DNA of 64,000 nt from Cephalopachus bancanus (Eukaryota > Chordata > Mammalia > Primates > Tarsiidae): positions 5,479,501 to 5,543,500 of the forward strand of contig JAPVLO010000055.1 in assembly GCA_027257055.1 (NCBI GenBank). Direction: 5' to 3'. Numbering within the stretch: position 1 is the stretch's first letter; every line of letters starts with the position of its first letter. A model generated the notes under the pieces. The model ran no database searches and was not told the origin of the DNA. It saw nothing but the letters and a program-made list of their open reading frames with translations. Of the stretch, positions 10,966-22,335 are shown piece by piece. Both the position numbers and the translations under genes were made by a program.

Positions 10966-11268
10966 GCCGGGCTCGGTGGCTCAGCCTGTAATCCCGCGCC
11001 TTTGGGAGGCTGAGGTGAGTGGATTGCCTGAGCCCGCGGGTTCGAGACCCGCCTGGGCAGCGAGACCTCATCTCTACAATAAATCAAAAAATCAGCTGGG
11101 TGTGGTAGTGCATGCCTGTAATTCCGGCTACTTGGAAGACTGAGGTGGAAGGATCGCTGGAGCCCAGCAGGTCGAGGCTGCGGTGGCCGGGAGCGGCCAC
11201 TGCACTCCAGTCTGGGCGACAGAGTGAGACTCCAACTCGGAAAAAAACAAACAAACAAACAAACAAAA
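10966..11268 (+). mobile_element. Alu SINE, second of a tandem pair
   Basis: A well-preserved dimeric Alu begins gccgggctcggtggctcag directly after the A-tail of the first copy. The B-box word gggttcgagacccgcc is intact. The right arm is the lineage-specific gcggtggccgggagcggcca. The tail ends in a run of aaac units. Head-to-tail arrangement in the A-tail fits insertion of the younger element into the tail of the older one. Confidence 0.95.
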
Positions 11269-12888
11269 CCTTTAAATTACCAATAGTAAAAAAATAAAGT
11301 TATTATATAATGATAAAAGGATCAATCCAATGAGAAATAAACTATATATGTTCATAAAGCCAGAACTCAGAGCTTCATAAAACAAATTCCACTAGACTTG
11401 ATAAAAAAAGATACATAGTAATACAATTATAGTGGGAGACTTTAACACTGTACTGACAACAATAGACAGATCATCAAGGCAAAAAGTCAAAAATGAAACA
11501 CTGGTGTTAAACTGGGCAAAGGAATCGAACAGATAGCTACTTAATATCCTACTCCCAAAGTGCAAAAATATACATTTTTAAAATCAGCACATGGAATTTT
11601 CTCCTAGACTTACTATATAATAGGTCACAAATCAATTCACAATAAATTTTTAAAAAATTACATCATGCACTTTTTTGGACCATAATGGAATAAAGCTAGG
11701 CATTAATGCCACAAAAACTTCTCAAATAAAGCAACTACATGAGAATTAAACAATTTGCTCCTGAATTATCTTTGTGTCAATAATGAAACCAAACTGGAAA
11801 TTTAAAAATTCCATGAAATGAATGGCAATATCACAAGTTACCAAAATCTCTGGAACACAGCAAAACCTATGCTCAGAGAAAAATGTATAACACCTAAAAC
11901 CTATATTTAAAAGACTGAAAAATCACATATTGACAAATTAAGGCCACACCACAAGGAGCTAGGAAAGCACAAATAAACCAAGTCCAAAGCAAGCAGCAGA
12001 AAAAAAATAATGGCAATCAGAGCAAAACTAAACAAAATTGAAACAAAGAAAAACTTTTAAAAATAAATAAAACAAAAAGCTGGTTCTTTGAAAATATAAG
12101 CAAATTGATAGACCACTACCTTGTTTACTTAAGAAACAAAAAGAGAAGATTCAGATCAGCTTAATTCAAAATGAAAATGGAGACATTACAAGTGATACCA
12201 TGAAAATACAAAAGATAATTTGAGATTAATATGAGCAACTCTATGTAAACAAACTAGATATTCTACAGGAAGTGGATAAATTCTTGGAAACATACAATCA
12301 CCTAACCTTGAATTAGGAAGAACTAGAAATCCTTAACAGAAAAATAATGAGCAGCAAGATTGAATCAGTAATTACAAATCTTCCAACAAAATAAAGTCCA
12401 GGACATGGTGGACTCATTGTAGAATTCTACCCAACTTTCAAGAAGAACTGATACCAATTTTACTGATTCTATTCCATAAGACTGAAAAGGAAGACATTCT
12501 TTCTTATTTATCTTTCAAAGCCAGTATTCTTCTAAAACCAAAGCCAGGAAAAGGCACAACAGAAAAATAAAACTACAGTCCAATATCACCAATGTACATA
12601 GATGCAATAATCCTCAACAAAATACTATCAAACTGAATTCAACAGCACATTAAAACAAACAAAAAAAACAAAATAACAAAACTACCGCTATCAAATGTGT
12701 TTTACCCCAAGAATGCAAGGATGGCTCAACATACACAAATCAGTAAATGTGATCTAACACATGAACAAAATAAAAGCAAAAATTATATGATCATTCAGTA
12801 TACACAGAAAAAATAGTTGTTAAAATTTAGCATTCCTTTATGATAAAAAAAGTTCAGCAAAATAGGCATAGAAGAAATATTCCTCAAA

Positions 12889-13537
12889 ATGATTAAAACC
12901 ATATATGATAAACCCACAGTCAATATTATCTTGAATGAAAAAAAGGTGAATGCATTTCCTCTCAGACCTGGTATAAAGCAAAGTTACCAACTTTCACCAC
13001 TACTATTCCACATAGTACTGGAAGTCCTAGTCAGAGTAATCAAGCAAGAGAAGTACTTAAAAGGTATACCCATTGGGATAGAAGAAATAAGACTATCTTT
13101 GCATGTCAATAATATGATCTAATACCTAGAGAATCATAAAGATTCCAAAAGCCTCCTGTACTTGAATGAATTCTGTAACATCTCAGGATGAAAAAATCAA
13201 CACACAAAAATCATCAGTGGTGCTATATACCAACAATGACCAAGATGAGAATCAAATCAAGAACTCAATTCCACTGATAATAGTTGCTAAAAAGTTACAA
13301 TACCTAGAAATATATTTAACCAAGGAGGCAAAAGATCTTGACACAGAGAACTACAAAACACTGATAAAAAGAAATTGTAGTATATACAAACAAATGGAAA
13401 AAAACCCTTGCTCATGGATTGGAAGAATCAACATTGCAAAAATGACTATATTAACCAATATAATCTACATATTCGATGCAATTCCAATCAAATTACAAAT
13501 GTCATTTTTTCACCGAATTAGAAAAAATAATTCTTAA
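12889..13537 (+). pseudogene. L1 ORF2 reverse transcriptase remnant (ancient copy)
   Basis: Two frames, 12889-13122 and 13166-13537, cover part of the ORF2 reverse transcriptase. Landmarks are MIKTIYDKPTVNIILN, the FPLRPGIKQ block, LSPLLFHIVLEVL, and downstream IPLIIVAKKLQYLEIYLTKE. The catalytic FADD box is destroyed: the sequence reads LSLHVNNMI where active L1 reads LSLFADDMI. Stops separate the two frames. It belongs to the ancient L1 and is inactive. Confidence 0.9.
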
Positions 13538-14168
13538 ATTCATATGGACCTCCCAAAAACCTGAATAGCCAAAGTAATCTTAAGCAAAAATATTAAAACT
13601 AGAGAAAACACAATATCTAACTTCAAATTATACTTCAAGGATGTAGTAACCAAAACAGCATAGTACTGGTATAAAAGCAGGCACATAAACCAATGAAATA
13701 GGATAGAGAATTTAGAAGCAAACCCCATGCCTGCAATCAACTGATATTTGACAAAGCAGATAAAAACATACACCGAGAAAAGAACACTCTATTCACCAAA
13801 TGGTGCTGGGAAAATTGGATAGCTACATGCAGAAAAATAAAACTCGAACCTTATCTCTCACCATATAAAAAATTAACTCAAGATGGCTTAAAGACTTAAA
13901 TATCGGACATGAAACCATAAAACCCTAGACAAAAACAAAACTCTTCTGGACATAGGCATAGGCAAAGAATTTCAGGCTAAGACTCCAAAAGCAAACACAA
14001 CTAAAACAAGTATAAATAAGTGAAATAAATAAAAAAGCTTCTGCACAGCAATGATAATAATAATAAATCACTGGGCAAAAAGGAAACTTACAGAATGGGA
14101 GAAGATATTTGCAAAGTACACATCTGACAAAGAACTAACATCTAGAATCTACAAGGACCTCAAAGAAA

Positions 14169-14564
14169 TTGGCAAAAATAGCAGCAAATAGACTGTTCGA
14201 TGGACAGAAGATGGAAGCATTTCCCCTGAAAACTGGAGCAAGACAAAGGTGCCCACTCTTACCCCTCATGTTTAACATAGTATTGGAAGTCTTAGCTGGA
14301 GCACTAAGGGAAGATAAGGAAATCAGGGGTACTCAAATAGAAAAAGAGAAAGTTAAGCTTTCCCTCTTTGCAGGCACTATGATCCTATACCTTGCAAATC
14401 CAAGAGAATCTGTCAAAAACCTCCTTGCACTGACAAATGACTTTAACAAAGTCTCAGGGTACAAACTCAACATGCTAAAGACAGTTTCATTTTTATACGC
14501 CAACAACAAACAGGCAGGGAACCAAATAAAAAGAGCAATCCCATTCACAATAGCCAAAAAATAA
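14169..14564 (+). pseudogene. L1 ORF2 reverse transcriptase fragment across a nested junction
   Basis: This 131-codon frame starts in the host L1 and crosses into the nested L1 near 14190. The rest is ORF2 reverse transcriptase: [37 protein letters not shown], then [12 protein letters not shown]. The second and third catalytic positions of the FADD box have become G and T, so the enzyme would be dead even if expressed. The fusion of frames is accidental. Confidence 0.9.
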
Positions 14565-16298
14565 ATCAAATACCTTGTTATCTTCCTAACCAGAGAAGTG
14601 ACAGACCTTTACAGTGAAAATTACAAACCAATGCTCAAAGATATCAAAGAAGACACAGACAAATGGAAAATATTCCATGCTTATGAATTGGAAGAATCAA
14701 CATTGTTAAGATGTCCATCCTACCCAAGACAATCTATAGATTCAACACAATACTAGCTAAATTACCAACATGATTCTTTCCAGACCTGGAAACAACAATA
14801 CACAAATTCATATGGAAACAAAAAAGATCACAAGTAGCCATAACAATCCTCAGCAAAAGAAACAAAGCAGGAGGTATTACACTTCCAGACTTTAAACTTT
14901 ATTATATGACTACAATAATTAAAACAGTATAGTTTGGTACAAGAACACACATATTGACCAATGGAACAGGGTAGAGATTATGGAAGAAAAACTTAATTTC
15001 TTGAACAACTCATCTTCCATAAAACCTCTACCACCAACCACTGGACAGAGAAGACCCAATTCAGTAAATGGGACTGGGAAAACTGACTGACTACAGTCAA
15101 CTGAAGAATGAAACGGGACCCCTAACTATCGCCACACACAAAAATCAACTGTAAATGAATCAAAACCCTAAACGTAAAACCTCAAACTATATGGCTCAAA
15201 CTATAAGAATACTAGAAAATGCAGGAGATACCCTTATGCATATTGAAATAGGCAACCGATACATGATCATAAGCCCAAAAGTGTATGCTAAGATAGACAA
15301 GTGGGACCTCATCAAAGTGAAAAGCAATTGCAAAACAACAACAACAACAACAAAAGAAACCATCAGGAGAGTGGGGAGACAACCCACAGAATGAGAAAAA
15401 ATAATTGCCAACTGTATATCTGACAAAGGCTTAACATCCAGGATTTATAAGGAACTTAAATGAGCCAAAAAGAAAAAAAAGCACTATAAAAAAGTGGGCA
15501 AAAGACATACATAGTCATTTCTCAAAGAAGACATATGAACAACCAACCGATACGTGAAAAAAAGCTCAGCTTCACTAATCACCAGAGAAATGCAATTCAA
15601 GCCCACACTGAGATACCACCTAACACCAGTAAGGATGGCCATCACTAATAAGTCAAAAAACAAAGGTGCCAACACAGGTGTGGAGAAAAGGAAACTCTTC
15701 TACACCATTGATGGGAATGTAAACTCACATAACCTCTACAGAAAAACATGTGGCAATTTTTAAAAGAACTAGAAATTGACTCATATGACCCAGCAATCCT
15801 CCTCCTATGAATATAACCAGAGGAACACAGATTGCTCTACAAAAAAGACACCTGCACACACACGTTCATTGCTGCACTATTCACAATAGTAAAAACATGA
15901 AATCAACCCTGCTGCCCATCAAAAGTAAACTGGATAAAGAAAATGTGACATATATACACAGTGGAGTATTACATGGCCATAAAGGAAGACAAAATTTATA
16001 GATTTTGCAGCAACTTGGATGGATTTAGAGTCCCTCATATTCAGTGATCTATCACAGAAACAAAGAACTGAATATCACGTTATCACTTACAAGTGGGTCC
16101 TGTACATTTATCACAGTACTAGAAGAAAGGATTCAGCAGTATCAGGACACTGCCAGGGGAGGGAATGAAGGACGGTCACATAACCTCACTAAACCAGGTA
16201 AAGTTAGGTCCAGATGGGTCCCAAACTTCACAGCCTTGTAAACCATTCATGTCCCTAATTCTGATTTTACTCCACATCTTAATAATAAAACAAAATTT
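14190..16298 (+). mobile_element. Younger L1 nested in ORF2 of the ancient L1
   Basis: A 5'-truncated L1 of about 2.1 kb starts within the reverse transcriptase and ends in a 3' UTR with acaggtaaagttaggtcc-like and ctccacatcttaataataaa text. Host ORF2 resumes at about 16323 (atccccattaaaagtggcta), exactly where it broke off. The flanks caaaaatagcagcaaat and ccagaataaagcaaat look like a diverged target duplication of about 20 bp. Its own ORF2 has several stops (for example around 15155-15760). Confidence 0.85.
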
Positions 16299-17370
16299 AA
16301 AAATCACCAGAATAAAGCAAATATCCCCATTAAAAGTGGCTAAATGATATGAATAGATATTTCTCAAAAGAAGATATATAAACAGCCAGCACACATAAAA
16401 AAAATTGCTCAACATATCTAATCAGCAGGGAGATGGAAATTAAAACTGCAATGAGATACGACCTAACACCAGTGAGAATAGCCATTATTAAAAAAATATT
16501 TTAAAAATATATATCAGGTCAATGTGTGGTGACAAGGGAGCACTTATACACTTTTGGTGGGAGTGTAAACTAGTACAACCTCTATAGAGATTTTCAAAGA
16601 ACTAAAAATAGATATATCATTTGATCCAGTAATCCCACTACTTGATATCTACCCAAAGAAACAGGTTGTTATACAAAAAGGACATCTGCGCTCCTGAAGC
16701 AGAATTTACAGTTACAAAGATGTGGAATCAACCTGATTAATGGATAATGAAAATCACGCAAACACACACACATACACACCACACACGATTTTATATATAT
16801 AAACACACATCCACACCATGGAATACTATTCAGCCATAAAAAAGGATGATATAACATCTTTTGTGCAAGTTAGATGGAATTGGAGACCATCATCCTAAAT
16901 GAAATAATGCAGTGACATTTAAGCAAATGTTGCATGTTCTCACTTGTAAGTGGGAGCTAAATTAAGACACTACAAAGGTATATAGATTGGCATAATAGCC
17001 ACTGAAGACTCAGAAGGGGGAGTTTTGGAGGGGGGTAGGGATGAATAATCACCTACTGAGTACATTGGGGAGGAGGGTATACTTAAGGCCTGGACTTCTT
17101 TGCTCCTCTGTAATGCATCCATGTAAACAAAAATCATTTGTACTTCCTAAATACATTGACATAATGTTTTTAAAAAATGAAATCACTAGTTTAAAGAGTA
17201 GTGTGATGCAACTATATTCCTGTTAGCGCTGTCAAATCTGTAAGATGGCACAGACTTGCTGAAAAACAATTTAATGTTTTATTTAAAAATCAAATCTATA
17301 CTTACATGAATTATTTATTCCATTTTTGTTTCATATTTTTTAAAACCCAGGATAAATGAGAAAATGTACA

Positions 17371-17697
17371 TGTCTGGGCATAATGGCTTATACCTATAAT
17401 CCCAGTTCTTTGGGAGGCCAAAGCAGGAGGATCATTTCAGCCCAGAAGCTCCAGACCAGCCTAGGCAACATCCTGAGACCATGACTCTTCAAAATAAAAT
17501 AAAATAATGAAATAAAATAAAACAAATAAGCTGTGCATGGTAGCATGCATCTGTAGTCCAAGGTATTTGGGAGGCTAAGGCAGAAGGATCACCTGAGCCC
17601 AGGAGGTCAAGGATGCTGTGAGCCCTGATAATGATTGTGCCATTGCACTCCAACCTGTGTGGCAGAGATACACTCCAATTCAAAAAATAAAAAAATA
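17371..17697 (+). mobile_element. Alu SINE, old AluJ-like copy
   Basis: Dimeric Alu with cctataatcccagttctttg, a long A-rich linker of aaaat units, and a right arm with gccattgcactccaacctg. It lacks the lineage-specific right-arm word and is highly diverged, so it is among the oldest SINEs here. Confidence 0.9.
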
Positions 17698-17699
17698 TA

Positions 17700-18165
17700 G
17701 CTATCCAAAACTTGTACATAATTTTCATAGCAGTTTTATTTGTATCAGCCTAAAACTGTAAACCACCCAAATATTCATCAAAGGTAAAAAGATTAACAAA
17801 CTGTGGTATGCAATAAAATACTGTTTAGTAGCAAAAATGAAGAAACTAACAATATAGGCAAAAACATGAATTAATCTCAAAATAATTATGCTGAGTGAAA
17901 AAAACCAGGAAAATAAAAAATACATATTATATGATTTCATTTATTTACATTTTTCATGTATGCTGACTAATCTATAATACAAAAAGCATATCACTAGTTG
18001 CTTGAGGGTGGGGAGAGAGGTTAGAAGAAGAAACTTCGAAGACAATGAGAATGGGAGATGTATACACTATCTTGATTGTGATAATTTCACTTTTATATAA
18101 ATGTGTCAGAATTTATCAAGTAGTACAATTTAAATATATACAGCTTTTTGCAAGCTGACCTCAAC
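17700..18165 (+). mobile_element. Ancient L1M 3' end
   Basis: Conserved late-ORF2 and 3' UTR words of old mammalian L1M are visible. They include acaaactgtggtatgcaata, attatgctgagtgaaaaaa, ccag, tatatgatttcatttat, cttgattgtgataatttcac and aatttatcaagtagtacaa. No reading frame survives. Confidence 0.85.
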
Positions 18166-18650
18166 TAGTTCTTTAAAAATATAAAATATTAAGCTATAAA
18201 GTTTTAACATCAGACCATATAACAAAAGATACACAACAAATACATCACAGAGAATATTTAACACAAAATCATTTTTTAAAAATGAGATTAATCATACCAA
18301 TCACTTTTATTAGTGTCTTTGAGATCAATAGGTCATCAGAGCCATCATAGACAAATGCCATCAGATAGATAGATTTTATAAAATATAAACTGTATGCCCC
18401 AATAATAAGGAATGTACCTTATTATCAAGTGTCCCAAAGACAATCACAAATGACTTATCATTTATTTTACAAAAACAAATCTCAGTAAGTTAATGTTTTA
18501 GTAATAAGTAAATTTATTTTGCAATAACAATACAACAGTAAAACTGAACAACATGACCAAAACCAAAATATTCCTTTAATAGAAATTTAAACTATTCTAT
18601 TATGTAATTGTTGAGTAAATTAAAATTACACACCAAATTGAAACATTTCC
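18166..18650. other. Unassigned AT-rich sequence
   Basis: Possibly further ancient repeat sequence, but I recognise nothing specific. Confidence 0.4.
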
Positions 18651-19345
18651 AAAAAAATGGTACAGATTAATCAATTCTAATCCCCAAATTTGAAATCCAA
18701 CAAAATCTGAAACTTTTTGAATGCCAACATAATACAAGTGGAAAATTCCATACTTAATTTTTGAGACAAATTTTAGCCAAAGCACAGCACATAACATACA
18801 GTTTATTCAGCATCTCCAAGGGAAAAAAAACTCTCCAAGCCTACTTCAGCTGTTATATAAATGTCTTTGTTCACACTTCGACTTCTTCAAGGAAGCATGC
18901 CCATGAAGGGTAATAAAGTGTCTCATGTGCAGGGACAATGGCAGGTTCCCCATGCTGCTCCACACGGGGCCAAAACTTTGTGCATTACTCACTATATGTG
19001 TGCTTCATATTATCTGGTCTGTAGTGTAAAAAAATTGCTGAAAATAGCTAAAGACATTTAGATTCCCTTATGGGTAATGGTGATGAGAAAAAGAGGATGC
19101 ATTTATGTTTAGCCATAGCACAGAAAGTCAATCTATTGAAGAAACTGGACAGCCATGTAAGTTGAAATGTCTTACAGCAGAGTGTGGTATTGCAATAACT
19201 ACCATATATGACTTGAAGAGAACAATAAACTGCTGAAGTTCTATTCTGAAAATGATAAACGGAAGTTGATAATAAATAGAAAAACATTGTATGAAGCTAG
19301 AAATGAAGATTTCAGTTGTGTATTGAAAGAGTGGATTCATCAACA
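18651..19345 (+). mobile_element. Tigger (pogo-like) DNA transposon, 5' part
   Basis: The first 150 bases contain aatctgaaactttttgaatg and aagtggaaaattccatac, words typical of the non-coding 5' end of Tigger elements. A decayed transposase N-terminus follows. The 3' part of the transposase and the right terminal repeat are absent. The subfamily was not determined. Confidence 0.75.
19085..19337 (+). pseudogene. Tigger transposase DNA-binding region, broken
   Basis: Translating across three phases gives recognisable pieces of the CENP-B-like helix-turn-helix region of Tigger transposases: LAIAQKVNLLKKLDSHVS, then KCLTAECGIAITTIYDLKRT, then FYSENDKRKLI with LKEWIHQ after it. In the family this part binds the terminal repeats. 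A stop and frame change follow DSHVS, another stop follows the LKRT segment, and the catalytic DDE domain is missing. It is a fossil with no coding capacity. Confidence 0.85.
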
Positions 19346-20791
19346 TTGGGGCAAACCCATACCACTTAATGGTATGTTTAGATTTATCATGATTGACTGA
19401 AAATTAAAAAGAAGACATAGACACACATGAAACTGCAGTCACAAGGCTTTCATACTATGTTAACAGCTCTAGACAGATCATAGAAGCAAAAACAAAAACA
19501 AACAAAAAAGGAAATCTAAAACTTTAACTCAACACTTGACCAATTAAATATAATAGACATCCACAGAATACTTCACCCAACAACCACAGAATATACATTC
19601 TACTCAGCACATAAAACATACTCCAAGAATGACCAGCTCTCTTCAGGCATAAATAAAGCATAAACAAGTTGCAAAAGGTTAAAATAATACCAAGCATCTT
19701 CTCAGACCACAGTGGAATAAAAATAAATATCATCACCAACAGGAACCCCAAACACACAAAAACATGGACATTAAAAAAAATGTTTCTGAATGATTTGGGG
19801 GTTAACACAGAAATCAAGGGTGAAATACAAAGATTCATGGAAACAAAAATACAACATATCAAAATCTCTGGGATATCAGGAAAACCTGATGCTGAGAGGG
19901 ATGTTTATAATTTTGCATGCTCATATTAAGAAAATAGTGGGATCTCAAGTAAACGGTCTAACATCACACCTAAGGGAGCTGGATAGGTAAGGGCAATCTA
20001 ATGCTAGATTTAGGAGAAAAATTCAAATTACTAAAATAAAGTTACAGTTGAATGGAATAGAATTTTAAAAAGTTATACAAGGCTCAATGAGAAAAAAAAC
20101 TGACTCTTTGAAAGAATAAATAAGATTGACCAATGCCGGCCAAACTGACCTAGTAATAATAATAATAATAGAGAGAAAGTCTGAATAAACATAATGAGAA
20201 ATGAAAAAAGGTGATGTCACAACTAACCCTGAAGAAATTAAAAAGATTATCAGATATTACTATGACTATCCATATGCAAATAAATTAAAAAATCTAGAGG
20301 AAATGGAGAAATTCCTCGTATCACATGAACTCCCAAGCATGAAACAGGAAGAAATTGAAACTTTAAGGAGACTAATAATGATCCAAGAAATTGATTCAGT
20401 TATCAGAAACCTCTTGACCAAAAGAAATCGCTGGGCCAGATGATTTCTCAGCCACATTCTACAGGATGGATAAGGAAGAACTGACATCAATCCTATTAAA
20501 AGTACTCCAGGCAATCGAGAAAGAAGCAATGTTCCATAGCTCATTGTATGAAGCCAGTAACATCCTGACACCCCAAAATGGCAACAACCCAGAAAGAAAA
20601 TAGAATTACAGGCTAATTTCCCTGATGAACAAAGAGGCAAAAATTTTCAATGAGATTCTAGCAAATAATATTCAACAATATAGTTTAAGGACCAGGGGGG
20701 CGTTATTCCTGTATGCAGGACTAGTTCAATATATGTAGGTCTATAATCATAACCCATCACACATAACCCATCACACAAACCCATCATGTGG

Positions 20792-21760
20792 TGTTGGGAA
20801 CCAGCCATGGAGGCCTTCCTGCTGACAAAGTCCAGAGGGTTAAAGTTCCTGGGTCGCAAAGCGAACCTATACAGCTGACACCCTTGCTTCTTCTACTTTT
20901 GTTATCAGAAAGTGCTCGATTTAATGTTTGTCAGGGAACTCATTGACTTTGCCAGGAAATTATCAATAGAGATTTTAAATATAATGTGTGGGTAGATAAT
21001 TACGTATAAGATTTTATTTCTTCTGATTGGCGAGTAATTTGTACTTTTAGGAAGAGTGCCAATGCAAAAATTATATTTCTGCATGTGGTATATTATGGTT
21101 AAAAAATTAACAATCACATAAATATTAGAGCACCCTTGCCTTTATTCCCTTTGTTAAGGAGACTTGTAATTCTGGTGACTTGAGCCCGAGAGGCCTTTTG
21201 TTTTACAAACATTAAAGCTCATTCTCCCTGGCAGGAAATAATTAATGCAGATTGTAAGCACCAGGTGTGAAATTAGGGAAAACTAGTCAGGCCAACTCGT
21301 GGCTAAGAAACCTTGAAAATGTTGCATTATTCCAGCTAGTTGCAAATTGCTGTGTAAAGGTCACAGGTGTGACTTGTTAATCTGTGTGATAATTATAGTG
21401 CTTAGAACTTGGTAGTGATTTATAATGTAATAGTTATAGGAATAAGTAAGTTTTTTGTGGGCATTAAGAAATGATAATCATTAAGAAATGTTAGGAGTTT
21501 ATAAGATTTATAGTTAATGTTTAGGATGATAATGTTTTAAGATCAAAACAGGATGAACAAAGATACATTGCCTGTCCAGTCCATTAAATTGTAACTGATT
21601 GCCTTGGAAACAAAAAACATGTAGGGTATAAAAGTAGTTGGAAAAGATAATAATCGGCATTTGTCCTGCTTGCAGCAGAGTCAGCGTCCAAGTTTTTTCT
21701 CCTGCGCCGATGCCGTCCCTCTTTCAGGAAATCCTGACCCGCTGGAACTGGACTCTGGCA
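20792..21760 (+). mobile_element. Solo LTR of an endogenous retrovirus, class II-like
   Basis: A 969-bp block starts tgttgggaaccagcc and ends gactctggca, giving the TG...CA ends of a retroviral LTR. It is flanked by an exact 6-bp duplication, atgtgg, at 20786-20791 and 21761-21766, and it interrupts L1 ORF2 cleanly. Six-base duplications are usual for class II (beta-like, ERVK group) elements, whereas class I usually gives four and ERVL five. A TATA box lies about 130 bases before the right end, so U3 is long and R plus U5 short. No internal gag, pol or env sequence remains. Confidence 0.88.
21627..21634 (+). promoter_or_regulatory. TATA box of the solo LTR
   Basis: The word tataaaag in the context gggtataaaagtag sits where a U3 promoter should be. 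Transcription would be expected to begin about 25-30 bases downstream, near 21657, reading toward the plus-strand right flank. Activity is not shown by sequence alone. Confidence 0.6.
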
Positions 21761-22335
21761 ATGTGGTTCTTGCAAAACCAAGAACCACATGATTATTTCA
21801 TTAGACACAGAAGAAGTACAATGTTTGATAAAATCCATCATTATTTTTTGACAACAACTATCAAACACCTAGGCAGCAAATGAAAATTCCTCAAAATAAT
21901 AAGAGCCATCTATGACAAACCTGAAGCCACTATTATGCTTAATGGTCAGAAGCTAGAAGCATTTGTCCTAAGAAACGGAACAAGACAAGAAAGTCCACTC
22001 TCATCCCACTTATTCAACATAGCAGTGGAAGTCTAACCAGAAAAAAATCAGGCAGGAGAATGAAATTTGAAGTATCCAAACAAGAAAAGAGAAAATTAAG
22101 TATCTCTCATTGCAGATGATATGATTCTATACCTAGAAAACCCTAGAGAGTCTGTCAAAAACCTCCTTGTATTGACAAAAAAAAATTGGTGAAGTCTTGG
22201 TAAATTTGGTAAAAACAATGCAAAAAAGACCGTTACATTTCTATACACAAACAACAAACAGGTTGAAAACCAAATAAAAAACATAATTCCATTTGCAATA
22301 GGCCCATCCCCCTCCAAAATAATATACCTTGGTAT

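Larger units (their letters stand above)
5710..17180 (+). mobile_element. Ancient near-complete L1 with nested insertions
   Basis: One plus-strand L1 appears to span this whole block. It begins with a G-run and aagatgaccactaggaagc, the usual form of an L1 5' end. A 5' UTR of about 2.2 kb follows, then ORF1 (about 7.95-8.2 kb and 9.67-10.3 kb), ORF2 (about 10.4-14.2 kb and 16.3-17.0 kb), and an L1M/L1PB-like 3' UTR with ttgtacttcctaaat near 17140. Four larger elements interrupt it: L1 at 8206-9657, Alus at 10667-11268 and L1 at 14190-16298. A 90-bp L1 tail lies in the 5' UTR. Subtracting them leaves about 7.3 kb. Both ORFs carry many stops and shifts, so it is dead. That the parts are one insertion is inferred from order, orientation and the nested target duplications; outer target duplications were not found. 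Confidence 0.8.
19455..22335 (+). mobile_element. L1 ORF2 fragment split by an LTR
   Basis: Plus-strand L1 begins in the endonuclease region (ctctagacagatcatagaag), continues through the linker (frame 20201-20443, EEIETLRRLIMIQEID) into reverse transcriptase, and stops after the block aaataatataccttggtatc. Around 22106-22135 it still encodes IADDMILYL, so the catalytic aspartates survive although the surrounding frame is broken. A solo LTR with its duplication occupies 20786-21766. There is no 3' UTR or tail, so the element is truncated at both ends. Confidence 0.88.

Noticed and set aside
11039..11054. tRNA-like ggttcgagacc word
   Set aside because: It is the B box of the Alu internal promoter, not a tRNA gene; no cloverleaf is present.
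10836..11258. 140-codon minus-strand ORF
   Set aside because: It runs antisense through two Alus; antisense Alu frames are often open.
20748..20785. Short cataacccatcac repeats as a CRISPR-like array
   Set aside because: Only two to three adjacent units without spacers, inside L1 ORF2; this is a small local tandem duplication.
21638..21883. 81-codon ORF starting in the solo LTR
   Set aside because: It crosses from LTR R-U5 into L1 sequence and resembles no retroviral or host protein.
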